Below, in pieces: positions 55,498-64,000 of a stretch of DNA of 64,000 nucleotides; the stretch's first letter is position 1; the number at the start of each line of letters is the position of its first letter. Below the pieces are notes generated by a model. That model ran no database searches. It was not told the origin of the DNA and was given only the letters and a program-made list of their open reading frames with translations. The DNA lies in assembly GCA_021151765.1 (NCBI GenBank), contig JAGKWR010000002.1:1-64000 (forward strand), written 5' to 3'. Position numbers and translations under genes: made by a program. The DNA comes from Alphaproteobacteria bacterium. Its GTDB lineage: Bacteria; Pseudomonadota; Alphaproteobacteria; Rickettsiales; UBA1997.

Positions 55498-55871
55498 TTT
55501 TTAATCTTTGTAGCAAAGCGTCACAAGACACGCTCCGCCTTGCAAAAATCAATATTCGTATTTCAAAGGAAAATACGAATAATTTTGTTTGAGTTATTCC
55601 TAGCATTTAGAATTTATTACTCTTTAATGCGCGGCCGCACCACGTTTCAATTTTGATGCACAACTTTAGAAGACCAAACACTTAAAACCCTCTTTTGCAA
55701 ATCAAAGCAAAGATAAGTAATTCGGAAATACCTCTCAGGTGTAACAAACTAACGAATTTATTGATCGATTTTATCGCGATTTTTCAGTTAAAAACTATCA
55801 ACAACAGTTAGTTTGATATAAAGCCAATCAAGGCTTCGTGCAATTTTTAAAAGCAGTTTAAATTTAACTAA
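55498..55871. other. Intergenic leader before DEAD-box helicase
   Basis: 374 bases without a gene. Contains the diverged palindromic repeat copy D (55510-55579), then a long AT-rich leader. The leader's arms caaactaac (55745-55753) and gttagtttg (55807-55815) could form a 9-base stem closing a 53-base loop. A structured helicase leader is known for cold-induced helicases in other bacteria; here this is only a suggestion. Confidence 0.45.
55510..55579 (-). repeat. Dispersed palindromic intergenic repeat, copy D
   Basis: In reverse complement it reads ttcgtatttt...aaatacgaa, then gcaaggcggagcgtg and a degenerate end, matching the core of copies A and B. The terminal stem has different bases that still pair, i.e. 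compensatory changes relative to cccgtatg/catacggg. Confidence 0.65.
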
Positions 55872-57794
55872 ATGACTACATTCCAAGAAATCGGATTAAA
55901 TCCGAAAATCCTTTCAGCCCTTGAAAGCAAAGGCTATACAACCCCTACTCCTATTCAACTTCAAGCAATTCCGCACTCTCTTGCTGGAAAAGACGTTTTA
56001 GGAATCGCGCAAACTGGAACTGGCAAAACCGCCGCTTTCTCTTTGCCAATCATTCATAATTTAGCACAAAATTCTGGTTCAGTTGGCAACGGCTCAATTC
56101 GCGCTTTAATTCTTACTCCAACTCGTGAATTGGCATCTCAAATTGCTGATCAAATCGAACTTTACGGTAAAGACTTAAATCTGCGTCACGCTGTAATTTT
56201 TGGCGGCGTTTCTGAACGTCCACAAATCGCTGAATTACAACGCGGTGTCGATATTTTGATCGCAACTCCGGGCAGACTTTTGGATCTTGCCACTCAAGGT
56301 TACATTCGTTTCATGAAGCTCGAAATTTTCGTTCTTGATGAAGCTGATCGTATGCTCGACATGGGTTTCATCAACGATATCAAAAAAATCATCGCGCGCA
56401 TTCCAGATCGTAAACAAACTTTGTTTTTCTCGGCAACAATGCCAACAGCAATCAATGATTTGGCTAACTCGATTTTGAAAGATCCAATCAAAGTTGAAGT
56501 TACTCCTCAATCTACAACTGTTGAGCGCATCGCCCAAAAAGTTATGTTTGTTGAAAAATCTAACAAATCGGCTTTGTTAAAACGCATCATCAAAGAAGAA
56601 GAAATTCAAAGCGTTTTGGTATTTTGCAAAACCAAACATGGTTCTGATCGCATCCAAGAATTTTTGTTACGCAATTCAATCAAAGTTGTAGCCATTCACG
56701 GTAACAAATCACAAGGCGCACGTGAAAAAGCGTTGGAAGCATTCCGCAACGGCAGTGCACAAGTTATGATTGCAACTGACATCGCAGCTCGCGGTATCGA
56801 CATTCCAGCAATCAGCCACGTAATTAATTACGACATTCCGATGGATCCAGAAAGCTACGTTCATCGTATTGGTCGTACAGCTCGTGCTGGTCGTGAAGGT
56901 ATTGCTATTTCTTTTTGCGATCCAAGCGAAACCAAACTTTTGCAAGCAGTAGAAAAAACCATCAACTACAAAATTCCTGTTGATGAAACTCACCCATTCC
57001 ATGGAGTTGAAGCAGCTCCAACATCACGCGAGTCAAAACGTGATGACCGTGAATTCAGTGAAGAAAGAGTTCGTCGTAATTTCGGTCACTCACAAAATCG
57101 TGAAAAAGGTGATCGTCCAGAACGCGACAGCCGCAACAATAATCGTTCATCTCAAAGTGAAGACAGACGCGGTAATGAAAGACGTAGCCGTTCTTCTCAA
57201 GGCGAAGATAGACGTGGCAATGAAAGACGCGGTGAAGAAAGACAAGGTGATGATAGAAGAAGAGATCCAAAAAATAATGATCGTCGTTCTAACAATCGCG
57301 ACAATCGCCGTCCGCGTGATAAGCAAGACGGTTCAAAAACTGGCTTGCTTGATTTCATCGGTTTTGGTCGCAAAAAAACTGACAATAAAAGTCGTCGTGA
57401 AAATCGTCCACACATCACCAAAAATGGCGATTTCTTGAGCATCAACGAAAAGAAAGAAAATAAATTCGGCTTTAGTTGGTTCAGAAACAAAAAAGACGAC
57501 GATTTCAGCATTGGTGGTGAATCTCGATCGGATAATTTCAGAAGTGGCGGTCGTAGCAGCCAAGGTGAACGCGGCAACCGCAGAAGCGACAATAACCAAA
57601 ATCGCAGCAGTGGCAATAATCGCTCTCAAGCAAGAAGTGGCGATAATCGTTCACAATCACGCAGTGGCGGTGGTAATGGTCGCTCTGAGGGTCGTTCTGA
57701 AGGTCGCTCAGAAGGTCGTTTTGGCGGAAATAATCGTGGTAATTCTAGTCGTAGCAACGACGGCAACCGCGGCGGCAATTTCCGTAAGTGGTAA
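55872..57794 (+). CDS. DEAD-box RNA helicase, RhlE-like, with long Arg-rich tail
   Basis: 640 aa. The Q-motif is GYTTPTPIQ, motif I AQTGTGKT (46-53), Ia PTRELASQIADQ, II VLDEADRMLDMGF, III SAT, and VI HRIGRTARAGREG. Core ends near 380. Residues 385-640 are a disordered tail rich in Arg, Gly, Asn, Ser (RSEGRSEGR units, RRGNER units) with an embedded LLDFIGFGRKK segment. The tail is unusually long for RhlE and should bind RNA non-specifically. Role in ribosome assembly or RNA turnover at low temperature inferred. Confidence 0.93.
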   Translation: MTTFQEIGLNPKILSALESKGYTTPTPIQLQAIPHSLAGKDVLGIAQTGTGKTAAFSLPIIHNLAQNSGSVGNGSIRALILTPTRELASQIADQIELYGKDLNLRHAVIFGGVSERPQIAELQRGVDILIATPGRLLDLATQGYIRFMKLEIFVLDEADRMLDMGFINDIKKIIARIPDRKQTLFFSATMPTAINDLANSILKDPIKVEVTPQSTTVERIAQKVMFVEKSNKSALLKRIIKEEEIQSVLVFCKTKHGSDRIQEFLLRNSIKVVAIHGNKSQGAREKALEAFRNGSAQVMIATDIAARGIDIPAISHVINYDIPMDPESYVHRIGRTARAGREGIAISFCDPSETKLLQAVEKTINYKIPVDETHPFHGVEAAPTSRESKRDDREFSEERVRRNFGHSQNREKGDRPERDSRNNNRSSQSEDRRGNERRSRSSQGEDRRGNERRGEERQGDDRRRDPKNNDRRSNNRDNRRPRDKQDGSKTGLLDFIGFGRKKTDNKSRRENRPHITKNGDFLSINEKKENKFGFSWFRNKKDDDFSIGGESRSDNFRSGGRSSQGERGNRRSDNNQNRSSGNNRSQARSGDNRSQSRSGGGNGRSEGRSEGRSEGRFGGNNRGNSSRSNDGNRGGNFRKW

Positions 57795-57799
57795 AAATT

Positions 57800-57848
57800 A
57801 AAGCGAGTTTCGTATGCAATTTTTGTTTTACGAAGCTCGCTTTTTTTT
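57800..57848 (+). terminator. Strong intrinsic terminator of helicase gene
   Basis: Fifteen-base stem (57800-57814 with 57829-57843, one G-T wobble) ending in gctcgc followed by eight or more T. Six bases after the stop. Confidence 0.92.
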
Positions 57849-57883
57849 GTGCCTAAATTTCGGGGTAAAAATTTCTTAACAAA

Positions 57884-58603
57884 TTACGATTTCAATAAAT
57901 CTGGACGATTCTTTTTTGTAATTGCAATCGCCTGCTCTTTGCGCCAATCGGCAATTTTTTTGTGATGACCTTGAGTTAAAACTTCAGGCACTTTTTGACC
58001 GCGCCATTCTTGGGGTTTGGTGTAGTGCGGATATTCTAATAAATTTTGATATTCTTCACTATTTGCTGATCCAAAAGATTCTTCGTGAAGCGATTCATCA
58101 GCTCCGAGCACGCCTTCCACATTACGCAAAACTGCATCAATCACAACATAAGCGGCGATTTCTCCGCCACTTAAAACGTAGTCTCCGATTGAAATTTCTT
58201 CGATTTCATATTCGTTTAAAACGCGTTGATCAACGCCTTCGTAGCGTCCGCACAATAAAATTATGCCTTCTTCTTTGGCCAATTCACGCGCAATTTTTTG
58301 AGTAAAAACTTTGCCACGCGGTGAAAGATAAATTATTTTTGGTAATTTTTTGTAAGTCCGAATTTTGTCAAAAGACAGCGCATCATCAATTGCATCAGCG
58401 ATAACATCAGCCTTCAAAACCATGCCAGCTCCGCCACCATAAGGCGTGTCGTCCACTGTTCCGCGTTTATCTTTGGCATAATTGCGAATGTTTATTGCTT
58501 CACAAGACCACAAATTTTTTTCCAAAGCAGAACCAGTAACTGAGGCAGCTAAAGGCCCTGGAAAAAGATCGGGGAAAATAGTGAGAATTTTGAAATTGAT
58601 CAC
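57884..58603 (-). CDS. trmD: tRNA (guanine-N1)-methyltransferase TrmD
   Basis: Makes m1G37 in tRNAs. 239 aa with ILTIFPDLFPG start, DDTPYGGGAGMV, trefoil-knot SAM site LCGRYEGVDQRV and SIGDYVLSGGE, and C-terminal HHKKIADWRKEQA. Usually followed by rplS; here it is the last gene, next to a convergent helicase terminator. Starts 9 bases after the aminotransferase stop. Confidence 0.97.
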   Translation of the reverse strand: MINFKILTIFPDLFPGPLAASVTGSALEKNLWSCEAINIRNYAKDKRGTVDDTPYGGGAGMVLKADVIADAIDDALSFDKIRTYKKLPKIIYLSPRGKVFTQKIARELAKEEGIILLCGRYEGVDQRVLNEYEIEEISIGDYVLSGGEIAAYVVIDAVLRNVEGVLGADESLHEESFGSANSEEYQNLLEYPHYTKPQEWRGQKVPEVLTQGHHKKIADWRKEQAIAITKKNRPDLLKS

Positions 58604-58612
58604 TTGTGAAAG

Positions 58613-59812
58613 TTATTTTTTAGCAAAAATTTGTTTCAACGACGCAACCGCTTTTCTGGTTTCCGCTTCATTTCTAATTAAAGAAAAACGCACAAAACCT
58701 TCACCATTAGCGCCGAAGCTGCTTCCCGGAGTCATCACAACGCCAGCTTCAAGAATCATTTTTTTACAAAAATCAAATGACGTCATATGAGAAAATTCTT
58801 GTGGCAAACGTGTCCAAATAAACATGCTGGCTTTAGGTTTTTCAACGATCCAACCTAGTTCATTTTTCAAAAGCTCGCACAAAAATTCGCCGCGATTTTT
58901 GTAAAGAGCGCGCAGATTTTTTAAATATTCATCACTTTTTTCAGAGAGAGCGTCCACCGCAACCATTTGCAGCGGATTAAACGAACCGTAATCGAGATAA
59001 GATTTAATTTTGTAAAGTGCGCCAATCAAAGTTGGATTTCCCACAGCAAAGCCAACACGGCATCCCGGCATTGAATAGCTTTTCGAAACGGAAGAAAATT
59101 CAATGGCAATGTCTTTAGCACCTTCAATTTCAAGGATTGAATGCGGCTTGTCTTTTTCATCAAAATAAAGTTCGCAATAAGCGATATCGGAAATGATGTA
59201 AATTTGATGTTTTTTACAAAAATCGACGATTTCTTGATAGAACTCCAAGCCAACAATTTCAGTAGTCGGATTGCACGGATAATTCACAATAACTGCCAAA
59301 GGTTTTGGCTGATTATTAGCAACTTTTTCTTCAACTAATTTTTTAAAATCGCGCAGAAAATCTTGTGATTTAATCACCGGCAAATGCACCACGTTACTTT
59401 TCGAAAGCGCGAAAGCAAAAGTATGAATTGGATAAGCAGGTGACGGCACCACGAAATAATTGTCCGGACTAGAAATTGCGGTAGCCAAAGATGCGATACC
59501 TTCTTTAGCGCCAATTGTCACCAAAGCTTCTGACTTAGAATCAAGATCAACATTGAAGCGGCGTTTGTAATAATCACAAACTGCGTCGCGCAAAATGTGA
59601 ATTCCACCAGTCACTGAATAAGCAAATAACGAACCATCTTTTGACAATTCCGCCAAACGATCCATGACAAATTGTGGTGGCGGAGAATCTGGAGTTCCCA
59701 TGCCAAAATCAATAATTTCAACGCCGTTGGCCGCCGCTTCCATTTTCAAATGATACATCGCTGCGAAAATATAAGGCGGAAGATTCTCAGTAAGGTAAAA
59801 CTTATTTTGCAT
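58613..59812 (-). CDS. Class I aminotransferase, AlaC-like alanine transaminase
   Basis: 399 aa PLP enzyme of fold type [11 protein letters not shown] substrate segment, Asn in NYPCNPTTE, Asp in [15 protein letters not shown] lysine in [16 protein letters not shown], and C-terminal [10 protein letters not shown] with the carboxylate-binding Arg. Closest in style to AlaC/YfdZ glutamate-pyruvate transaminases. Start overlaps aspS end by 11 bases, giving an aspS-aminotransferase-trmD operon. Confidence 0.88.
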   Translation of the reverse strand: MQNKFYLTENLPPYIFAAMYHLKMEAAANGVEIIDFGMGTPDSPPPQFVMDRLAELSKDGSLFAYSVTGGIHILRDAVCDYYKRRFNVDLDSKSEALVTIGAKEGIASLATAISSPDNYFVVPSPAYPIHTFAFALSKSNVVHLPVIKSQDFLRDFKKLVEEKVANNQPKPLAVIVNYPCNPTTEIVGLEFYQEIVDFCKKHQIYIISDIAYCELYFDEKDKPHSILEIEGAKDIAIEFSSVSKSYSMPGCRVGFAVGNPTLIGALYKIKSYLDYGSFNPLQMVAVDALSEKSDEYLKNLRALYKNRGEFLCELLKNELGWIVEKPKASMFIWTRLPQEFSHMTSFDFCKKMILEAGVVMTPGSSFGANGEGFVRFSLIRNEAETRKAVASLKQIFAKK

Positions 59813-61586
59813 TCGGATTTTTCTTTATGTCGATATGAAGTTCACGAAGTTGTTTTTGGCTGACTTCCGCCGGAGCATTCATCATCAAATCTTGCGCTTT
59901 ACCGTTCATCGGGAATGGAATTACTTCACGAATGTTTGGTTCATCAGCCAACAACATGATAATACGATCAATCCCCGGAGCAATACCGCCGTGTGGTGGC
60001 GCGCCATATTTAAATGCGTTTAACATAGCGCCGAATTTTTGTTCGACCACTTCGCGGCCATAACCAGCAAGCTCGAAAGCGCGATACATAATTTCTGGTT
60101 TGTGATTACGAATTGCGCCTGAAGATAATTCTACACCGTTACAAACGATGTCATATTGGAAAGCGTTAATTGTAAGCGGATCTTGCGAATTCAAGGCTTC
60201 CAAGCCACCTTGCGGCATTGAAAATGGATTGTGAGAAAATTCAACTTTGCCAGTTTCTTCATCAAGCTCGTACATTGGGAAATCAACGATCCAGCAGAAT
60301 TTATAAACTGATTCATCAATCAAACCAAGGTCTTGACCAAGTTTAATACGAACTTGTCCGGCGATTTTTGCTGCTTCCGATTTTTTACCACACGAGAAAA
60401 ACACGGCGTCACCATTTTGCAAACCAGCGATTTGCTTCAATTCAGCCAATTTTTCCGCGGACAAGAATTTAGCGATCGGACCTTTTCCTTCACCATTTTC
60501 GTCGAAAATAATGTAAGCCAAACCTTTGGCGCCGTTGCCTTGAGCGAATTCGATCATTTTGTCAAAAAATGAACGCGGTTGCGCTGCACATTTCGGAGCT
60601 GGAATTGCACGAATCAAAGCACCTTGCTCAATTTGCTTGGCAAAAATTGAAAAATCTGAGCCGCGGAAAATTTCAGTAGCATCAGAAATAATGATCGGGT
60701 TACGCAGATCTGGCTTGTCGATGCCGTATTTCAACATGGCATCTTCATATTTGATGTGAACGAATTTTTCGTCAGAAGTTGTTTTGCTGCCGAATTTTTT
60801 AAAGATCGTTTTCAAAACTGGCTCGATGGCATTGAACACGTCTTCTTGCTCAACAAACGACATTTCCATGTCGAGTTGATAAAATTCTGGAGTACGATCA
60901 GCACGTAAATCTTCATCGCGGAAACACGGCGCAATTTGGAAATAACGGTTAAAACCAGAAACCATCAATAATTGTTTGAATTGTTGCGGAGCTTGCGGCA
61001 AAGCGTAAAATCTGCCCGGATGCAAACGCGCTGGCACCAAATAATCACGAGCACCTTCCGGACTTGATGCAGTCAAAATTGGTGTTTGAATTTCCAAGAA
61101 ACCTTGTTTGGTCATTTCTTCACGAATCGCTGAAATAACTTGGCTTCTAAGTACAATATTTTTGTGAGTTTTTTCACGACGCAAATCAAGGAAGCGATAT
61201 TTTAAACGTAATTCTTCTGGATATTCGTTTTGATCGTTGATTTGGAACGGGATTTGTTCGGCTAAAGATTCGATCTTCAAATCGTTAACTTTAACTTCAA
61301 TTTCACCTGTCGAAATTTTCGGATTCACCGCTTCTGCAGCACGTGATACAACTTCGCCAACAATTGTGATTACTGATTCAAGTTTAATTGATGCAATTTG
61401 GTCTAGGTTTAGAGCTTGATTTTGCTGGTCAATTACTACTTGCGTCAAACCAAAATGATCGCGCAAATCGATAAAAATTAAACTACCGTGATCACGTTTT
61501 GAATGAACCCAACCTGAAAGTTTTACAGTCTGTCCAACGTTATTTTTGTTAAGCTCAGAACAATTGTGTGTGCGATATTTATGCAT
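59802..61586 (-). CDS. aspS: Aspartyl-tRNA synthetase
   Basis: 594 aa class II synthetase with OB-fold anticodon domain ([21 protein letters not shown] split at [11 protein letters not shown]), motif 2 [14 protein letters not shown], bacterial GAD insertion (about 290-430) and motif 3 [15 protein letters not shown] start at ATG 61586 (MHKYRTHNC), where similarity to other AspRS begins. The frame stays open to an upstream ATG at 61631, but those 15 codons run through the terminator hairpin at 61597-61623. First gene of its operon. Confidence 0.96.
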   Translation of the reverse strand: MHKYRTHNCSELNKNNVGQTVKLSGWVHSKRDHGSLIFIDLRDHFGLTQVVIDQQNQALNLDQIASIKLESVITIVGEVVSRAAEAVNPKISTGEIEVKVNDLKIESLAEQIPFQINDQNEYPEELRLKYRFLDLRREKTHKNIVLRSQVISAIREEMTKQGFLEIQTPILTASSPEGARDYLVPARLHPGRFYALPQAPQQFKQLLMVSGFNRYFQIAPCFRDEDLRADRTPEFYQLDMEMSFVEQEDVFNAIEPVLKTIFKKFGSKTTSDEKFVHIKYEDAMLKYGIDKPDLRNPIIISDATEIFRGSDFSIFAKQIEQGALIRAIPAPKCAAQPRSFFDKMIEFAQGNGAKGLAYIIFDENGEGKGPIAKFLSAEKLAELKQIAGLQNGDAVFFSCGKKSEAAKIAGQVRIKLGQDLGLIDESVYKFCWIVDFPMYELDEETGKVEFSHNPFSMPQGGLEALNSQDPLTINAFQYDIVCNGVELSSGAIRNHKPEIMYRAFELAGYGREVVEQKFGAMLNAFKYGAPPHGGIAPGIDRIIMLLADEPNIREVIPFPMNGKAQDLMMNAPAEVSQKQLRELHIDIKKNPNAK

Positions 61587-61596
61587 AATTTCAAAC

Positions 61597-61623
61597 AAAA
61601 AAAATCGGATGAGATTCATCCGA
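61597..61623 (-). terminator. Intrinsic terminator between virB3 and aspS
   Basis: Eight-base perfect stem tcggatga/tcatccga, 3-base loop, then eight T on the minus strand. Ends the virB3 transcript 11 bases before aspS starts, or acts as an attenuator for aspS. Confidence 0.85.
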
Positions 61624-61721
61624 CTAAACAATAAAAATTCATCGCGAATGCACGAATTTACTTCGCGCGTAGCGATTCAACTTAAAATAAATTCAAAACA
61701 AAGTTTTGAATTTAACTGTAT

Positions 61722-62018
61722 TTAATAGGCATCATACGAGTTAGTTCCGCCGTGGTGCATACGATTCGGACAAACGTTACATTTCGAAGTCTTTGCCAAT
61801 AAAAGCTCTAGAGCACGCGGCTCTTTCAAACAAATAAACCAAGCAATCATGTGATTGAAAGGCAATAAAATCAAAAGATAGAAGAATTTGTTTGTAATTA
61901 CGAAAGCCAGCAAAGAAACCATACCATTCAATGCTGCAAAAGTATAACTCACGCCGAGCAACATCGGAGGTCGAGTAAGACCCAAAAACAGGGGATCAGT
62001 ACCGAGAGTTCCAGCCAT
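61722..62018 (-). CDS. virB3: Type IV secretion protein VirB3
   Basis: 98-aa inner-membrane protein of the P-type T4SS. The conserved N-terminus DPLFLGLTRPPMLLGVSY is followed by two adjacent helices (about 23-40, 44-62), CLKEPRALELL, and a Cys-containing tail ending GGTNSYDAY, as in Rickettsiales VirB3. It is isolated: virB4 does not follow, aspS does, with a terminator between. The remaining T4SS genes are presumably elsewhere. Confidence 0.88.
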   Translation of the reverse strand: MAGTLGTDPLFLGLTRPPMLLGVSYTFAALNGMVSLLAFVITNKFFYLLILLPFNHMIAWFICLKEPRALELLLAKTSKCNVCPNRMHHGGTNSYDAY

Positions 62019-62162
62019 AATTTTTCAGGAAATAAATTGACAAAGGACAGTGGCGTACATAAAACGCGCGGTCTTTAAAAAAGTCAACTCTAGTTTAGTG
62101 CTTAGCACATTGTGTCTACCACGCATAAAAAAATAATACGCGCACTAAAAACCAACAAATAA

Positions 62163-63374
<1,212 letters not shown>

Positions 63375-63384
63375 TAAACGATTT

Positions 63385-63437
63385 AGTGGTAAGACATTTC
63401 AACTTACCACTAACCGCTTACCACTTACCACTTTTTT
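63385..63437 (+). terminator. Repeat-built terminator between aspC and coaX
   Basis: Arm agtggtaag (63385-63393) can pair with cttaccact at 63403-63411, or with further copies of the same string at about 63416-63431 that end in six T just before the coaX ATG. Alternative pairings suggest a terminator/attenuator. Confidence 0.6.
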
Positions 63438-64000
63438 ATGCTCTTAACCTTCGACATCGGAAACACAAATATCGTTATTGGCCTTTTTGACGGCAATAAA
63501 TTGACGCACAAATGGCGTATGATTTCTGACACCAAAAAGTCTGCTGACGATTACGCCGTTGATTTGATTGAACTTTTTTTGACTGATAAAATTGATTGTT
63601 TGAAAGTTTCAGGATCAATTATCGCTTCGGTTGTACCAGCTTTGACTTCTAAAATTTTCGATGCCTTAAAAAAATTTACTAACGAACAAATTTTCATCGT
63701 TGGCGATAAAAACGTAAAGCTAGACATCGAAATTCTAGTCCAAAATAAAAATGAAGTTGGCGATGATCGCTTAATCAATTCAATTGCCGCACGTCAAAAA
63801 TTTGGCAACTCATTGATCGTTATTGATTTTGGCACTGCGACAACTTTTGATGTAGTCAGCCAAAACGGTGAATATCTTGGCGGCGTTATTGCGCCAGGTA
63901 TCAATTTGTCGTTGAAAGCGTTGCACGATATGACCGCAAAATTGCCTAAAATTACTGTACGTTCTCAAAAAAATGTCATCGGTAAAAATACTATTGAAGC
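63438..64000 (+). CDS. coaX: Type III pantothenate kinase, 3' end outside window
   Basis: First step of coenzyme A synthesis. The 187 visible residues begin LLTFDIGNTNIVIGLFDG (phosphate-binding DIGNT), with SVVPALT, GDDRLINSIAA (catalytic Asp region), VIDFGTATTFD and GGVIAPGI, all motifs of the CoaX class. The window ends inside the gene. The ATG is only one base after a T-run of the upstream terminator-like repeat. Confidence 0.95.
   Translation, partial: MLLTFDIGNTNIVIGLFDGNKLTHKWRMISDTKKSADDYAVDLIELFLTDKIDCLKVSGSIIASVVPALTSKIFDALKKFTNEQIFIVGDKNVKLDIEILVQNKNEVGDDRLINSIAARQKFGNSLIVIDFGTATTFDVVSQNGEYLGGVIAPGINLSLKALHDMTAKLPKITVRSQKNVIGKNTIE

Noticed and set aside
57197..57629. Minus-strand Leu/Arg-rich and Ala-rich frames
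   Set aside because: Antisense of the low-complexity helicase tail.
57884..58603. Expected ribosomal protein L19 gene next to trmD
   Set aside because: No rplS coding sequence is present beside trmD in this window.
61587..61631. Fifteen-codon N-terminal extension of aspS
   Set aside because: The codons overlap the terminator hairpin and lack similarity; the start at 61586 fits AspRS proteins.

Overview
This AT-rich window reads as the chromosome of an alphaproteobacterium, probably Rickettsiales-like or otherwise host-associated but with an unusually broad stress repertoire. The best taxonomic hint is a VirB3 of the kind found in Rickettsiales type IV secretion systems (61722-62018). Supporting hints are small outer-membrane barrels, a two-partner-secretion adhesin, a C48-protease-like membrane protein that looks like an effector, and dispersed intergenic palindromes. 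The placement is inference; no rRNA is present to confirm it.

Layout. 1-3022: N-terminal part of a TpsA/filamentous-hemagglutinin adhesin on the minus strand. At the extreme left edge the adhesin repeat pattern jumps to the plus strand, which indicates an inversion or assembly junction. 3217-7790: a light-damage cluster with an Fe-S (6-4)-type photolyase, a FAD oxidoreductase, an atypical SDR, a photolyase split into separate FAD-domain and antenna-domain genes, and an overlooked 47-residue DUF2256 zinc protein. 8819-11689: old yellow enzyme, alpha/beta hydrolase, and an ohrR-ohr peroxide pair with a visible operator. 11849-14762: a flavinylation and electron-transfer module (ApbE, b-type cytochrome, FMN-binding protein with its modification motif, outer-membrane protein) with two Fur-like boxes. 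15288-17516: KatG carrying an export, possibly lipoprotein, signal. 17581-23348: first RND efflux operon. 24004-28422: a flavoprotein, cold-shock protein, universal stress protein and Ogt.

28520-34888: an accessory, defence-like region. It holds an OLD-type ATPase-TOPRIM protein next to a Fic-MerR fusion, a GIY-YIG protein, and a second ATPase-TOPRIM protein paired with a Dam-type adenine methylase. Direct, inverted and tandem degenerate repeats surround it and a tRNA-Ser(TGA) gene closes it. 35285-43966: envelope and secreted proteins, including OM barrels, OsmC, a DMT transporter, a secreted transglutaminase-like protein, a secreted phytochelatin-synthase-like enzyme, an ETHE1-like MBL protein and the putative effector. 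44029-55497: TolC-MacA-MacB and a TetR-controlled AcrAB-OMF pump with an AcrR-like operator. 55872-64000: housekeeping genes (DEAD-box helicase, trmD, two aminotransferases, aspS, coaX) plus the isolated virB3.

Taken together the window is rich in defence against light, peroxide, electrophiles and toxic compounds (two RND pumps, MacAB, Ohr, OsmC, KatG, photolyases, Ogt), alongside envelope and secretion genes suited to contact with a host or competitors. The candidates for undescribed biology are the ATPase-TOPRIM/Dam pair, the Fic-MerR/OLD pair, the Fur-linked flavinylation module, the putative pseudoprotease effector and the covarying palindromic repeat family.
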